A stretch of 64,000 bases of DNA from Aquimarina mycalae (GCF_029906345.1 NZ_JARYGY010000003.1:434001-498000), one strand, 5' to 3'. Counted from the first letter of the stretch, positions 9,529 through 19,370 are shown. The notes: generated by a model not told the origin, from the sequence alone. Program-made: numbers and translations.

Positions 9529-9536
9529 TACTTTTG
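9529..9536 (+). promoter_or_regulatory. -7 box of the TonB-type receptor gene
   Basis: TACTTTTG matches TAnnTTTG and lies 20 bp before the ATG. The remaining 9263-9528 gap is AT-rich with no other recognisable element. Confidence 0.55.
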
Positions 9537-9556
9537 GGCACTTGTCTTAAAAAAAT

Positions 9557-11992
9557 ATGAGAAATACTATTTTATTAGTTATAATATCAATTGGATTATC
9601 TTGTTTTGCTCAACAAAATGAAGTTAGTATCAGTGGTAAGATTATAGACCAAGAAACCAAAGAACCTCTAGAGTATGCTACTATTTCTTTTATAACCCCA
9701 AAAGAAAACAAAGTTGTAACTGGTGGAATTACTCAGGCAAATGGTAATTTCAATATTCAGGTTCCTGCAGGTATGTATAATGTCTCAATCGAATTTATTT
9801 CTTTTAAAACCAAAACATTACCTCAGCAAAAGTTATTTAAAAGTACAAACTTAGGAACCATTAGTTTAGGATTGGATACCGAAGCTCTAGACGATGTATT
9901 AGTGATTGCAGAAAAAACAACTGTAGAAATACGACTTGATAAAAAAATATATAATGTAGGTAAAGATCTTACTGTTAGTGGTGGAACGGTGAGTGATGTA
10001 TTAGACAATGTCCCTTCAGTTTCTGTTGATGTAGAAGGAAATGTATCCTTACGAGGAAACGATAACGTTAGGATATTAATCAATGGTAAGCCTTCTGGCC
10101 TTGTTGGGTTAAATAGTACCGATGCCTTACGTCAATTACCCGCAGAATCTATTGAGCGTGTAGAGGTTATTACCTCTCCATCGGCACGTTATGATGCAGA
10201 AGGTACTGCTGGAATTTTAAATATTATACTACGCCGTAGTAAGTTACAAGGTTTAAACGGAGCGCTAACAGCAAATACAGGATATCCAGTTGCTGCAGGA
10301 ATCTCTGGGAATCTCAATTACCGTACTGGTGATTTTAATTTTTTTACTACTTCTGGGTATAATTATCGCGAAGTCCCTGGAAATTCATTAGCAGAAACAA
10401 GGTTCTTTAATATTGATTCTGAAATGCAAATCGATAATCCTGATACCTTTTTAAACGAAAGAAGAGATTTTGATAGAATCCGTAAAGGTCTTAATACCAA
10501 TATAGGAGTAGAATGGTATATCAATGACAGTTCTTCAATTACTACATCATTTTTATATCGTTCTAGTGATAACGAAAGTAATACTACAAATTTAATCACC
10601 GAACCTGATCTGAATGGTAATATTTTAAGCAGTAATTTACGATTCGATCCTGAAGTAGAAGACGATATCACAAAACAATATTCTTTAAATTACACCAAAG
10701 ATTTTGATGATAGTGGTCATAAATTAACTTTAGATTTTCAGATAGAAAATAGTGAAGAAGAAGAAGATTCAAGAATTACCCAAGAAAATATTACTTCTAT
10801 TGAACTAGTAAACACCATAGAGGGACAAGATCGTATTCTTTTACAAGCTGATTATGTATTACCTATTAAAAAAAATAGTCAGTTCGAATTAGGATCCAGA
10901 GGGAATTTTAATGAATTGGACACAGAATTTTTAGTACAATTTGATAATAATGGGATTGTAACAACAGATACTGGTTTATCTAATAATTTAATTTACAAAG
11001 AACAAGTAAATGCGGCGTATACTCAATTTGGCAGCAAATCAGGTAATTTCTCTTATCTTTTAGGACTTAGACTAGAAGGCACAAGAATAACGATAGATCA
11101 AAAAACAAGTGGTGATTTTAGCAGGAAAAACTATACAGATCTATTCCCTACTGTAAATTTAGGATATCAATTATCAAAAAAACAGAGTCTTACTCTTGGC
11201 TACAATCGTAGAATTAGAAGACCTCGCTCACGATTTATTAATCCTTTTCCATCCAGATCCAGTGCAACCAATATTTTTCAGGGTAATCCAGATATAGATC
11301 CCAGTTATTCTAATGCGTTTGATCTAGGATATTTAAACAGAATAGGAAAACTAACATTAAATTCCTCCATATACTATAACAGATCTACACAAGTATTTAC
11401 TTTTATTTCTGAAGATACAGGAGAAACGGCAATTATTGGCAATGGTACAGAAGTACCAATTATAAGAAGAACACCTGTAAATCTATCTAGTTCTGATCGT
11501 TATGGATTCGAATTTACATTGACTTATAGTCCAAGTAGAAAGTGGAGACTTAATGGAAGTTTTAATGCTTTCCAAAATAATATCAGAGGCGATTTTAATG
11601 GTCAAAACTTTGATGCAGATAATTTCAGTTGGTTTGCGAGATTAAGTAACAAACTAACACTCCCTGCTAAAATTGATTGGCAAACTACTGCCTTTTATGC
11701 AGGCCCTAGCGAAAATGCTCAAACCAAAAGAGAAGGTCTCTTTTCTATGAATTTAGCATTTAGCAAAGATTTATTCAAGGATAAAGCTTCATTAACATTT
11801 AACATCAGTGATCTTTTTAATTCTAGAAAAAGACAAAGTATATCAACGACTGAAACTTTTATTTCTGACAGCGAATTTCAATGGAGAGAACGTAGCTTTA
11901 CATTATCGTTTACCTATCGATTTAATCAGAAAAAGAAGAGACAACGTTCTAGAGGGAACTTTAATGGAGGTGATGAAGAATTCGAAGGGTAA
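9557..11992 (+). CDS. TonB-dependent-receptor-like outer-membrane protein
   Basis: The 811-residue protein has a signal peptide (SIGLSCFAQQ). A carboxypeptidase-regulatory-like Ig domain (about 24-110, VSISGKIIDQETKEPLEYATI) is followed by a plug domain (VSDVLDNVPSVSVDVEGNVSLRGN, then the I-E-R-V-E-V-I-T-S-P-S-A-R-Y-D-A-E-G-T-A-G-I-L-N-I signature near 205-225). A 22-stranded-type barrel completes it, with the last segment RSFTLSFTYRFNQ followed by a basic and acidic tail. It belongs to the Bacteroidota 'outer membrane beta-barrel family' group of TonB-linked proteins. It is a lone gene without a SusD partner, so the cargo is unknown. A terminator follows. Confidence 0.88.
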   Translation: MRNTILLVIISIGLSCFAQQNEVSISGKIIDQETKEPLEYATISFITPKENKVVTGGITQANGNFNIQVPAGMYNVSIEFISFKTKTLPQQKLFKSTNLGTISLGLDTEALDDVLVIAEKTTVEIRLDKKIYNVGKDLTVSGGTVSDVLDNVPSVSVDVEGNVSLRGNDNVRILINGKPSGLVGLNSTDALRQLPAESIERVEVITSPSARYDAEGTAGILNIILRRSKLQGLNGALTANTGYPVAAGISGNLNYRTGDFNFFTTSGYNYREVPGNSLAETRFFNIDSEMQIDNPDTFLNERRDFDRIRKGLNTNIGVEWYINDSSSITTSFLYRSSDNESNTTNLITEPDLNGNILSSNLRFDPEVEDDITKQYSLNYTKDFDDSGHKLTLDFQIENSEEEEDSRITQENITSIELVNTIEGQDRILLQADYVLPIKKNSQFELGSRGNFNELDTEFLVQFDNNGIVTTDTGLSNNLIYKEQVNAAYTQFGSKSGNFSYLLGLRLEGTRITIDQKTSGDFSRKNYTDLFPTVNLGYQLSKKQSLTLGYNRRIRRPRSRFINPFPSRSSATNIFQGNPDIDPSYSNAFDLGYLNRIGKLTLNSSIYYNRSTQVFTFISEDTGETAIIGNGTEVPIIRRTPVNLSSSDRYGFEFTLTYSPSRKWRLNGSFNAFQNNIRGDFNGQNFDADNFSWFARLSNKLTLPAKIDWQTTAFYAGPSENAQTKREGLFSMNLAFSKDLFKDKASLTFNISDLFNSRKRQSISTTETFISDSEFQWRERSFTLSFTYRFNQKKKRQRSRGNFNGGDEEFEG

Positions 11993-12031
11993 TCTAAAAA
12001 GAGTACTTATTTACTTAAAAATACTGCATAG

Positions 12032-12060
12032 AAAAAGGGAGTACATTGACTCCCTTTTTT
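12032..12060. terminator. Intrinsic terminator after the receptor gene
   Basis: AAAAAGGGAGT-acattg-ACTCCCTTTTTT is a stem with a T-run, placed between convergent genes. Confidence 0.85.
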
Positions 12061-12081
12061 ATATATAATCTATACTATATT

Positions 12082-12258
12082 TTATGCTTCTTCTCTAGCC
12101 TTACGTTTTGCTTCTTGCTTTAATTTAAAATTCTCAATTGTAGCTCCAAAAATCCAGTAAGGAACAACAAAAGTTAATAAAAATATCATCAACCAAAATC
12201 CAATAGTAAGGATTGTTAAGAATGCTAAGAAACCAAGGTATTGATCAAATTCGAACAT
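12082..12258 (-). CDS. Small membrane protein, 58 residues, with basic C-terminal helix
   Basis: This gene is found by reading the minus strand between the receptor gene and fumC: ATG at 12258, TAA at 12082-12084. The product starts MFEFDQYLGFLAFLTILTIG. It has one or two hydrophobic segments (about 9-38, ending LLTFVVPYWIFGA) and ends with a charged tail, KLKQEAKRKAREEA. The composition (Trp, Phe, Pro at the membrane edge, then an amphipathic basic helix) and clean start and stop argue for a real gene. It is probably a single-helix or hairpin inner-membrane protein. I recognise no family. Its neighbours are unrelated housekeeping genes. Confidence 0.7.
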   Translation of the reverse strand: MFEFDQYLGFLAFLTILTIGFWLMIFLLTFVVPYWIFGATIENFKLKQEAKRKAREEA

Positions 12259-12407
12259 AATAGTAATCTAATTTCAATTTTTGCCAAAGATAATAACTCT
12301 TCCTTTTATCTCATAGCATAAATATGATTTATTTTAAAAACTAAAATTTAAACATTGAAACCTTTTAAAAAGTACTTGCTTTACTCAGAAATGGTTTTAC
12401 AAATTCT

Positions 12408-12415
12408 TAAATTTG
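12408..12415 (+). promoter_or_regulatory. -7 box of fumC
   Basis: TAAATTTG matches TAnnTTTG and lies 28 bp before the fumC ATG. Confidence 0.6.
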
Positions 12416-12443
12416 CGCTTCAAAAAAACAAATCATCATTGCT

Positions 12444-13841
12444 ATGGAATATAGAATAGAAAAAGATACAATGGGCGAAGTAAAAGTGCCTGCTGATAAA
12501 CTTTGGGGAGCACAGACAGAACGTTCCAGAAATAATTTTAAAATTGGTGCAGCGGCCTCAATGCCCTTAGAAATTGTATATGGTTTTGCTTATTTAAAAA
12601 AAGCAGCAGCTTTTACAAATTGTGAATTAGGTGCACTACCGATTGAAAAAAGAGATCTTATTGCTACAGTATGTGATGAAATTTTGGAAGGAAAACATGA
12701 TGATCAATTTCCTTTAGTAATCTGGCAAACGGGTTCTGGTACGCAAAGTAATATGAATGTGAATGAAGTTGTTGCTAACAGAGCACATCAATTGGCTGGG
12801 AAAACAATTGGTGAAGGAGAAAAAACCATCCAACCTAATGATGATGTAAACAAATCTCAATCATCCAATGATACTTTTCCTACAGGTATGCATATTGCGG
12901 CGTACAAAAAAATCGTAGAAGTAACTATACCTGGAATCACACAATTAAGAGATACCTTAAAGAAAAAATCAGAAACTTTTAAGGATGTAGTAAAGATTGG
13001 GCGTACTCATTTTATGGATGCAACTCCGCTCACGATTGGTCAAGAATTATCAGGATATGTTTCTCAATTAGATCATGGTTTAAAAGCTTTAGAAAATACA
13101 TTACCTCACTTAGCAGAAATTGCCTTGGGTGGAACTGCCGTAGGAACAGGTTTAAATACACCAAAAGGATATGCTAAAAGAGTTTCAGAATTTATCGCTC
13201 AGTTTACAGGACTCCCTTTTATTACAGCTGAAAACAAATTTGAAGCGTTAGCGGCTCATGATGCCTTTGTAGAAACTCACGGAGCGTTAAAACAAATTGC
13301 AGTATCATTAAATAAAATAGGAAATGATATCCGTATGCTGGCTTCTGGGCCAAGAAGTGGAATCGGTGAATTAATTATCCCCGCTAATGAACCTGGAAGT
13401 TCTATTATGCCAGGAAAAGTAAATCCAACACAATGTGAAGCTTTAACAATGGTATGTGCTCAAGTTATGGGTAATGATGTAGCTATCAATGTTGGTGGAA
13501 TGCAAGGACATTTTGAATTGAATGTTTTTAAACCTGTAATGGCAGCTAATCTTTTACAGAGCGCACAATTAATTGGTGATTCTTGTGTTTCTTTTGATGA
13601 GCACTGTGCTCAAGGTATTGAACCAAATCAGGCCAGAATTACTGAATTACTAAATAATTCTCTAATGCTGGTTACTGCACTAAATACCAAAATCGGTTAT
13701 TATAAAGCTGCGGAAATTGCAAATACTGCGCATCAAAACGGAACTACATTAAAACAAGAAGCAATTGCTTTAGGATATGTAACAGAAGAAGAATTTGATC
13801 AATGGGTAAAACCTGAAGATATGGTAGGTGCTCTTAAATAA
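12444..13841 (+). CDS. fumC: Fumarate hydratase, class II
   Basis: The 465-residue protein interconverts fumarate and L-malate in the TCA cycle. Family signatures are present in order: the [12 protein letters not shown] start (about 21-32), [15 protein letters not shown] (94-108), the [11 protein letters not shown] substrate-binding stretch, the [12 protein letters not shown] histidine segment, and [13 protein letters not shown] near residue 320, which carries the catalytic serine loop. Its length equals other FumC proteins. It is monocistronic, with its own -7 box and terminator. Confidence 0.97.
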   Translation: MEYRIEKDTMGEVKVPADKLWGAQTERSRNNFKIGAAASMPLEIVYGFAYLKKAAAFTNCELGALPIEKRDLIATVCDEILEGKHDDQFPLVIWQTGSGTQSNMNVNEVVANRAHQLAGKTIGEGEKTIQPNDDVNKSQSSNDTFPTGMHIAAYKKIVEVTIPGITQLRDTLKKKSETFKDVVKIGRTHFMDATPLTIGQELSGYVSQLDHGLKALENTLPHLAEIALGGTAVGTGLNTPKGYAKRVSEFIAQFTGLPFITAENKFEALAAHDAFVETHGALKQIAVSLNKIGNDIRMLASGPRSGIGELIIPANEPGSSIMPGKVNPTQCEALTMVCAQVMGNDVAINVGGMQGHFELNVFKPVMAANLLQSAQLIGDSCVSFDEHCAQGIEPNQARITELLNNSLMLVTALNTKIGYYKAAEIANTAHQNGTTLKQEAIALGYVTEEEFDQWVKPEDMVGALK

Positions 13842-13865
13842 GTTGAAACCGTATATCTAAATCAT

Positions 13866-13901
13866 AAAAAAACCAGATGTGTATATACATCTGGTTTTTT
13901 A
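13866..13901 (+). terminator. Intrinsic terminator of fumC
   Basis: AAAAAACCAGATGT-gtatat-ACATCTGGTTTTTT forms a strong stem followed by T's. Confidence 0.9.
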
Positions 13902-13979
13902 TTCCCCACTACTATAACTAACTACTAGAATTTCCCAACGAATTCTAATATGCTGTATCTTCCAATTTACAATTACATC

Positions 13980-14066
13980 CTACCTGTGTATTGCGTGACT
14001 ACAAGCCTTTGGAAGCTCTCTCAAAAATTCTCGTATAATCTTAAAATTAATGCGAAATGATTTCAT
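13980..14066 (-). CDS. 28-residue peptide, copy 1 of a tandem paralogous pair
   Basis: The minus-strand frame from ATG 14066 to TAG 13980 encodes a 28-residue peptide starting MKSFRINFKII and ending FLRELPKACSHAIHR. It is identical at 21 of 28 positions to the peptide encoded 120 bp upstream, and both have exactly the same length. An in-frame TAA not far upstream limits the start to this ATG. There is no signal sequence or long hydrophobic stretch. The N-terminal two thirds would form an amphipathic basic helix, followed by a conserved P-K-A-x-S-H-A-I-H-R end. No promoter is seen between the copies, so it is likely the second gene of one transcript. Function is unknown. Confidence 0.65.
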   Translation of the reverse strand: MKSFRINFKIIREFLRELPKACSHAIHR

Positions 14067-14188
14067 AATAATTTGTGTAATGTTGCTGTATAGATCTTGA
14101 ATTTATATAATATAAAAACTACTTTCTTGATTTTATGAAACATGTGTAGCTCTCCATATTTCATTTCTTTTGGTTCTGCTAGTATCTA

Positions 14189-14275
14189 TTATCTATGAAT
14201 AGCGTGACTGCTTGCTTTAGGAAGTTCTCTTAAAAACTCTAAAATAAAACGGAAATTAATGCCTAGTAAATTCAT
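14189..14275 (-). CDS. 28-residue peptide, copy 2 of a tandem paralogous pair
   Basis: ATG 14275 to TAA 14189 encodes a 28-residue peptide starting MNLLGINFRFI and ending FLRELPKASSHAIHR. The shared core with copy 1 is I-N-F-[KR], then E-F-L-R-E-L-P-K-A-[CS]-S-H-A-I-H-R. The frame stays open upstream to an ATG at 14407, but that would start before the promoter at 14328-14358 and has no counterpart in copy 1, so the short form is preferred. It is the first gene after the promoter, with a leader of about 46 bases. Two diverged copies with conserved length and sequence suggest selection on the peptide. Confidence 0.68.
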   Translation of the reverse strand: MNLLGINFRFILEFLRELPKASSHAIHR

Positions 14276-14327
14276 AATGTTGTATGTGTAAAAATGGTTT
14301 GTAAATCTTTTATTAATAACTATGGTA

Positions 14328-14358
14328 CAAATATAGGTCAGGAATACACACAACACAA
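14328..14358 (-). promoter_or_regulatory. Promoter of the 28-residue peptide genes
   Basis: Read on the minus strand, TTG (14358-14356) is followed after 20 bp by TATATTTG (14335-14328), a full match to the Bacteroidota -33/-7 pattern. The -7 box and flank (14322-14348) match the region at 26833-26859 in about 23 of 27 positions. Confidence 0.7.
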
Positions 14359-14777
14359 TGGGGGAAAACACCCAATTTGCATAGTGGGATATCCCCTGAT
14401 TAACCATAAATATCTGATTTAAAGTATTTTATATCATTTCCAGAAACACAATTATCTTAGAATTGTAGTGTCATATTCCGTTTTTTACTTCAAAAATTTC
14501 AAAAAGAACGAAAAAATATCAATTTTTCACGAATTCTATTTGATATCCAACAAATTCTAAAAACCAATAACAGTATTTAAAAATAGCTTTATATAGTGCA
14601 GAATATATTGAAACTTAATAAATGAATTAGTATATTATAAAAACGGCAATAAAAATATTGAGTGTACAAAAAAATGATAACACTATATGTATTCGATCCT
14701 AAGTTTATATAGTTACAATTTTTTAAACCCTTTTGAAATATTTTTGAAACTCAAAAAATAATCAACCATCAACCAAA
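14359..14777. other. Intergenic region without recognised elements
   Basis: These 419 bp are AT-rich and separate the peptide genes from the broken cytochrome/lectin gene. I see no credible ORF, hairpin terminator or RNA motif. The promoter of the downstream gene should be here, but no full TAnnTTTG box is evident. Confidence 0.5.
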
Positions 14778-17773
14778 ATGAAAAGCACGATTACTCCAAC
14801 CATTATACTTTCTCTTCTATTATTACTTATAGTTAAATCTATAAAACAAAATAAAGCTGAAACTATATACGTACCCATAGTTACCATGGATTCTATACAG
14901 ATGCCAATAGAGGTGCTTGGTGAAGAAGGTACTATTGTAGAACGTACTTTTTCTATAGATAATCAAACATTAAGCAATACAACAAAAATATGGTTAATGG
15001 TTAACAATCTAAGTTACCAAAACAAAGCCTCGATCAAAATTAACAATGAATCATGGTTATCACTGAACCATACTACTGTAGAGGTAAATCCAAAAGAATT
15101 AGCTTATGGAGGTATGGTTCATGGAGGATTCAATACCATTCGATTTACAATTCCTTCTAATGGTTTAAGAGAAGGAAGTAATACTATACAATTTAGGTTT
15201 GATACTTCTGATGGTATCTCTATAGGATATCGTGTTATTAAAATGAATTTAATAGATTCAAATGAAACTAAGCTATTACCCGAAAGTTCTTTTATACAAG
15301 ATACCCCAAACACTTGGACAGCTCCTGCTAATAGTTCTGTGCAGAATGGAGAAAATTTATGGTATAACAAAGATTTATGGAATCATTATCCTCTAAATAA
15401 TAATGAAGATTTTGGTATGATAAGACTATCCCTGATAGAAGAACCATTAGAGCCAAATGTACGGATTGCCACACACAAGATGGTAGAGATCTTGAAATGT
15501 TTAGTTACTCTAATCTATCAATTATAGAACGTGCTAAATTTCACGGAATGACGGAACAGGAAGGAAAAGATATAGCTGCTTATATACGAAGCTTATCTTC
15601 AAACTCTAATATCGGAAGGCATGGAAGACCTTGGAATCCACCTTACCAACCAGGTCCTGTACTAAAAGATAGATCTATTGAACAATGGGCTGCAGGTGCT
15701 GGTTTAGACTGGGTACTTGAAAATGATGCAGATATGGCACCTTATATTTTTACTAATGGAACTAGTAAAATAGGTGTGAGAAGCGTTTTTGATTCTGATA
15801 AAATGGATGACCGTACCTTATTACCTCTTGCAATACAATTACCAGATTGGAAACACTGGTTACCAATAATACATCCTAAGGATGCATATACCAAAAATGA
15901 ATGGTGGAATAATACCTTGCCAGATGTTCAAAATCCTATAAAAAACTATGAAACTATAAGATCTCAATTTGTGAACAACTATAATCCTAGCAATATTGAA
16001 GGTTTTAATGTACCCCAAAAATTACGATATGTAGGTCTAGGACTTGATGGAAGAACTGGTTTTAGATATTTTTATCAACATGGCGCAAATGACACAAAAC
16101 ATTGGAGATCTGAAGGAGGAAATGCAAATCAACATTTAACAAACGGTGTTGATTTAGAGATGGCAAAAACTAGTATGGCTAGACTACAGGCTGTGAAATA
16201 CTTTGAGTTGGTAAATGAATTTAACCTTCAGGATAAAGCTCCACAAACAGTCCCAAACGTTGAAGAAGATCAACCGTTAGATAGACAATGGCCAGTAAAA
16301 TGGTATTCTGTATTTGAAGTACCTGCCCATTTTACCTCTAATAATAGTAGACATTATATTGGTCAAGAGCATAGAACAGCGCATTTTGAAACAACAGCTT
16401 GGTATAATTTACAATTTGTAGTAAATGGAGGAAATGGATTTGTAGGAGGAACAACTCCTACAGATTTTAATTACCATACTCCTTTTATGGGGTTCTCAGC
16501 ATATTATTCTGGAATATCAGAACCACTCCGAAGGTTTTCTGCTATTAACCACATGTATCAAATACGTACTTGGTCAGGGAATAATGGTCCAGGAAATGAG
16601 GGGTTTAGAATATCCAATCAAGGGATATGGGAAATGATGGGTAGTAGTAATAGTAACCAAGAATTCCATACCCCATCATATGATATCGTAAAACAACTCG
16701 ATAATATAGAAGTAGGATTAGCAGATACTGTATTAGAAGCCATGTTGCTTCAATTTTTAAAAGAGGCTGAAAAATATGATCTAAACACCTGGCCGAGAAC
16801 TACAGATGGAGGTAATTACCAATTAGATTCTGCTAATAAAACCACTGCTGATTTAGTAACCGTACAACATAATGGAACTCCAAATAATCAACGGTTATTA
16901 TATCATTATGCTGATAAATTCTATGATATTATCCCTAGAATCAAGAATAACTTTAATGTGCATTGTAGCATTACAAATCGAATAACAAATTGGTGTAAAG
17001 CTGCTTGGCCTCTAATAGATTTCGAAAAGTATCTAATTAACAACTGTAATGATGAAGTACTAGATTGTAATCGAATCGCAATTGATGAGGGCAATACTTA
17101 TAAAATAAAAACAACACACGATAAATGTATCAATGCAACCGAAAACAATGGATACAACATAACTCAACAAACTTGTGGCGATAATATTGCTGAAAACTGG
17201 ATTTTAGAAAATGCTGAAAGTGGGTATTACTATATAAGAAATATGGATACAGATAAGTATATGAGTACCACTGGTAATAATAACGGAGATCACATTGAAG
17301 AGGCTACTTTCTCTGGTAATGACAATCAAAAATGGGAAATAAAAGAAATCAACGAGTGTAAATTCAATATTATTGCAAAAGTTGCTAATAAATGTCTTGA
17401 TCTTAAAAGTGGAAACAGTTCAAATGGAACTCGTTTTCAGTTATGGGATTGTGTAAATACTAATAGTGAAAACAGAGCATATAGTTTTGAGTTAGCTACA
17501 AACGAAAACTTAGGTACAGAAGATAATGTAATATCCAATCTGTTACTATTTCCAAATCCTACAAACTCTATAATCAATATTAAATTATCCAATAACAATT
17601 TCGGGAAGTCTACACAAATTAGAATATATGATTTTATGGGCAAGCTTATAAAAAAGACAACTTCTCAAGAAGAGTTGATCCAGATTAATTTAGAAAACAT
17701 CTCAGCTGGAAATTATTTCATAAGAGTAATTAATGGTAAGAAGTCATTTGATACTTTTTTTATTAAAAAATAA
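14778..17773 (+). pseudogene. Secreted cytochrome c / ricin-type lectin protein with T9SS signal, frameshifted
   Basis: Two overlapping frames encode one protein. The first (14778-about 15450) has a signal peptide and a beta-sandwich region (IVERTFSIDNQTLSNTTKIW). The second continues through KCTDCHTQDGRDLEMFSY, a cytochrome c CxxCH haem site at 15458-15472, in frame with everything to the stop at 17773. Restoring one base near 15449-15452 (GAGCC to GAAGCC) joins them as EEPLEAKCTDCH and gives about 998 residues. After the haem domain comes a long unassigned region. A ricin-type beta-trefoil (about 17080-17500: NWILENAESGYYYIRN, KCLDLKSGNSSNGTRFQLWD) and a type A T9SS sorting domain (LLLFPNPTNSIINIKL) complete it. 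Intact relatives would be secreted redox or carbohydrate-binding proteins. It could also be a sequencing error. Confidence 0.8.
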
Positions 17774-17806
17774 AAAACAACATTATAAACATATATTGAT
17801 TATAAA

Positions 17807-17850
17807 AACAAAAAATCCTTACTACATAGATAAGTAAGGATTTTTTGTTT
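17807..17850. terminator. Bidirectional intrinsic terminator
   Basis: AACAAAAAATCCTTACT and AGTAAGGATTTTTTGTT pair around a nine-base loop between convergent genes. Confidence 0.9.
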
Positions 17851-17868
17851 TTACGTTAATGAAAATAT

Positions 17869-19146
17869 TTAGATCATTTCCAAAACGGTAGGAGCTTCTA
17901 CTTTTTCTAAAGCTTGTTCTAAATCCCAAATCAAATCCTTTGCACTCTCTACACCTATTGATAACCTAACCAATTGATCGGTAATATTCATTTGTTGTCT
18001 CTGTGCTTCATCAACTCCTGCATGAGTCATTGTTTTTGGGTGTTCTGATAAACTTTCTGTACTTCCTAAACTTACAGCAAGCTTCATTAGTTTAAGATTA
18101 TTAAGAAACGTAAATGCTTCTTTTTCTCCTCCTATAATATCAAAAGACACCATCGCTCCTGGCGCAGTACATTGTTTCTTATAGATAGTATGTGCCTCTG
18201 TTCCTTCTTCTAATAATCCTAGATAGTATACTTTTTCTACCTTAGGATGCTTCTCTAAGTAATCCGCAACCACCTGAGCATTCTGTGTTTGCTGATCCAT
18301 ACGAACTTTTAGAGTCTCTAAACTTCTTAGCATTAACCACGCTGTATGGGGGCTTACCATATTACCCAAGAATGTACGTAACGTTTTTACACGAATCATT
18401 AATTCTGTATTTCCTAATACAGCTCCTGCAATTAAATCACTATGACCACCAATATATTTTGTTGCAGAATATAATACCAGATCAGCACCACATTGTAAAG
18501 GATGCTGCCATAATGGTCCCATATAGGTATTATCTACAGCTACTAATGTTTTCCTTTCTTCGGTACTATACTTTGCCGCAATCTCACTAAATTTCTCTAT
18601 ATCTACTATATCATTTGTTGGATTTGCAGGAGTTTCCAAATAAATCATGGCTAGTTTATCTGATTTACCAGAAGCTTCAATCATCTGCGTTACCTCTTCC
18701 ATACTTTGATTAGGCATTACACCAATAGTATCTACTCCAATTTTATCCAAAAAATGATGGATAAAATGGTCAGTTCCTCCATATACAGGATTACTATACA
18801 CCAATAAATCACCTGGTTTTAAAAACTCAAGTAATACCGTACTAATTGCAGACATACCACTTTCGAACACCGCACAATCATCTGCTTTGTCCCAGAGACA
18901 CAATCTATTTTCCAATATTTCTAAATTAGGGTTATTGATTCTACTGTATATCAATCCTAATTCTTCTTTTTCTGATTTTTCTCGCAAACCATATGCGAGT
19001 TCAAAAAATGCTTTTCCTTCTTCTGCAGTTTTAAATACAAAGGTCGAAGTTTGAAATATTGGACATTTTATCGCTCCTTCTGATAACTCTGGCTTATAGC
19101 CATATGTCATCATTAGACTCTCGGGATTAAAGTTATGATCTTTCAT
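17869..19146 (-). CDS. Cystathionine gamma-synthase/lyase-family PLP enzyme
   Basis: The 425-residue cytoplasmic enzyme belongs to the Cys/Met metabolism PLP family. Features in order: the Y-S-R-x-x-N-P-N-x-x-x-L-E-x-R block that binds PLP phosphate from the partner subunit, FESGMSAIST, YLETPANPTNDIVD, VAVDNTYMGPLWQHPL, and SATKYIGGHSDLIAG with the Schiff-base lysine. The C-terminal AVSLGSTESLSEHP matches the substrate carboxylate loop. The exact reaction (cystathionine gamma-synthase, gamma-lyase or methionine gamma-lyase) cannot be settled by reading. It is divergent from an Lrp/AsnC regulator, a common arrangement in which the regulator responds to the amino acid handled by the enzyme. Confidence 0.88.
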   Translation of the reverse strand: MKDHNFNPESLMMTYGYKPELSEGAIKCPIFQTSTFVFKTAEEGKAFFELAYGLREKSEKEELGLIYSRINNPNLEILENRLCLWDKADDCAVFESGMSAISTVLLEFLKPGDLLVYSNPVYGGTDHFIHHFLDKIGVDTIGVMPNQSMEEVTQMIEASGKSDKLAMIYLETPANPTNDIVDIEKFSEIAAKYSTEERKTLVAVDNTYMGPLWQHPLQCGADLVLYSATKYIGGHSDLIAGAVLGNTELMIRVKTLRTFLGNMVSPHTAWLMLRSLETLKVRMDQQTQNAQVVADYLEKHPKVEKVYYLGLLEEGTEAHTIYKKQCTAPGAMVSFDIIGGEKEAFTFLNNLKLMKLAVSLGSTESLSEHPKTMTHAGVDEAQRQQMNITDQLVRLSIGVESAKDLIWDLEQALEKVEAPTVLEMI

Positions 19147-19338
19147 GTGTTATATTTTTTTGATAGTGATAATGTTACTTGCTATTTGGTATTATTACTC
19201 CTTAATTGAATATCAACCTTTATCAATAAAAAAGTACTGTGCTTAATATGCTAATGCTTATTTCGTATTGTATAAAACTACATTAAAAAGAATTTAAAAC
19301 CATTTTAAGGTTTAATTTCAGAATTAATTATAGTTAAA

Positions 19339-19370
19339 TTGAATTTTAAAAGAATTTAATTCTATTTTTG
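19339..19370 (+). promoter_or_regulatory. Promoter of the Lrp/AsnC gene with overlapping palindrome
   Basis: TTG (19339-19341), then 21 bp, then TATTTTTG (19363-19370), fits the -33/-7 pattern. The odd-length palindrome GAATTTAATTC (19352-19362) abuts the -7 box. Related AT-rich half-sites (GAATTAA, GAATTTTAAA) lie just upstream, as expected for Lrp-type autoregulation. The regulatory role is inference. Confidence 0.6.

Noticed and set aside
11808-12068. Plus-strand ORF of 86 residues
   Set aside because: It lies in an alternative frame of the receptor gene end and runs through its terminator.
14189-14407. A 72-residue protein in the frame of the second micropeptide
   Set aside because: The extension crosses the promoter, has no counterpart in the paralogous copy, and the conserved part begins at the internal ATG 14275.
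14472-14500. ATTCCGTTTTTTAC as another copy of the 20-bp repeat
   Set aside because: It lacks the ATGTCC start and a neighbour at 20 bp, and no -7 box is at the right distance.
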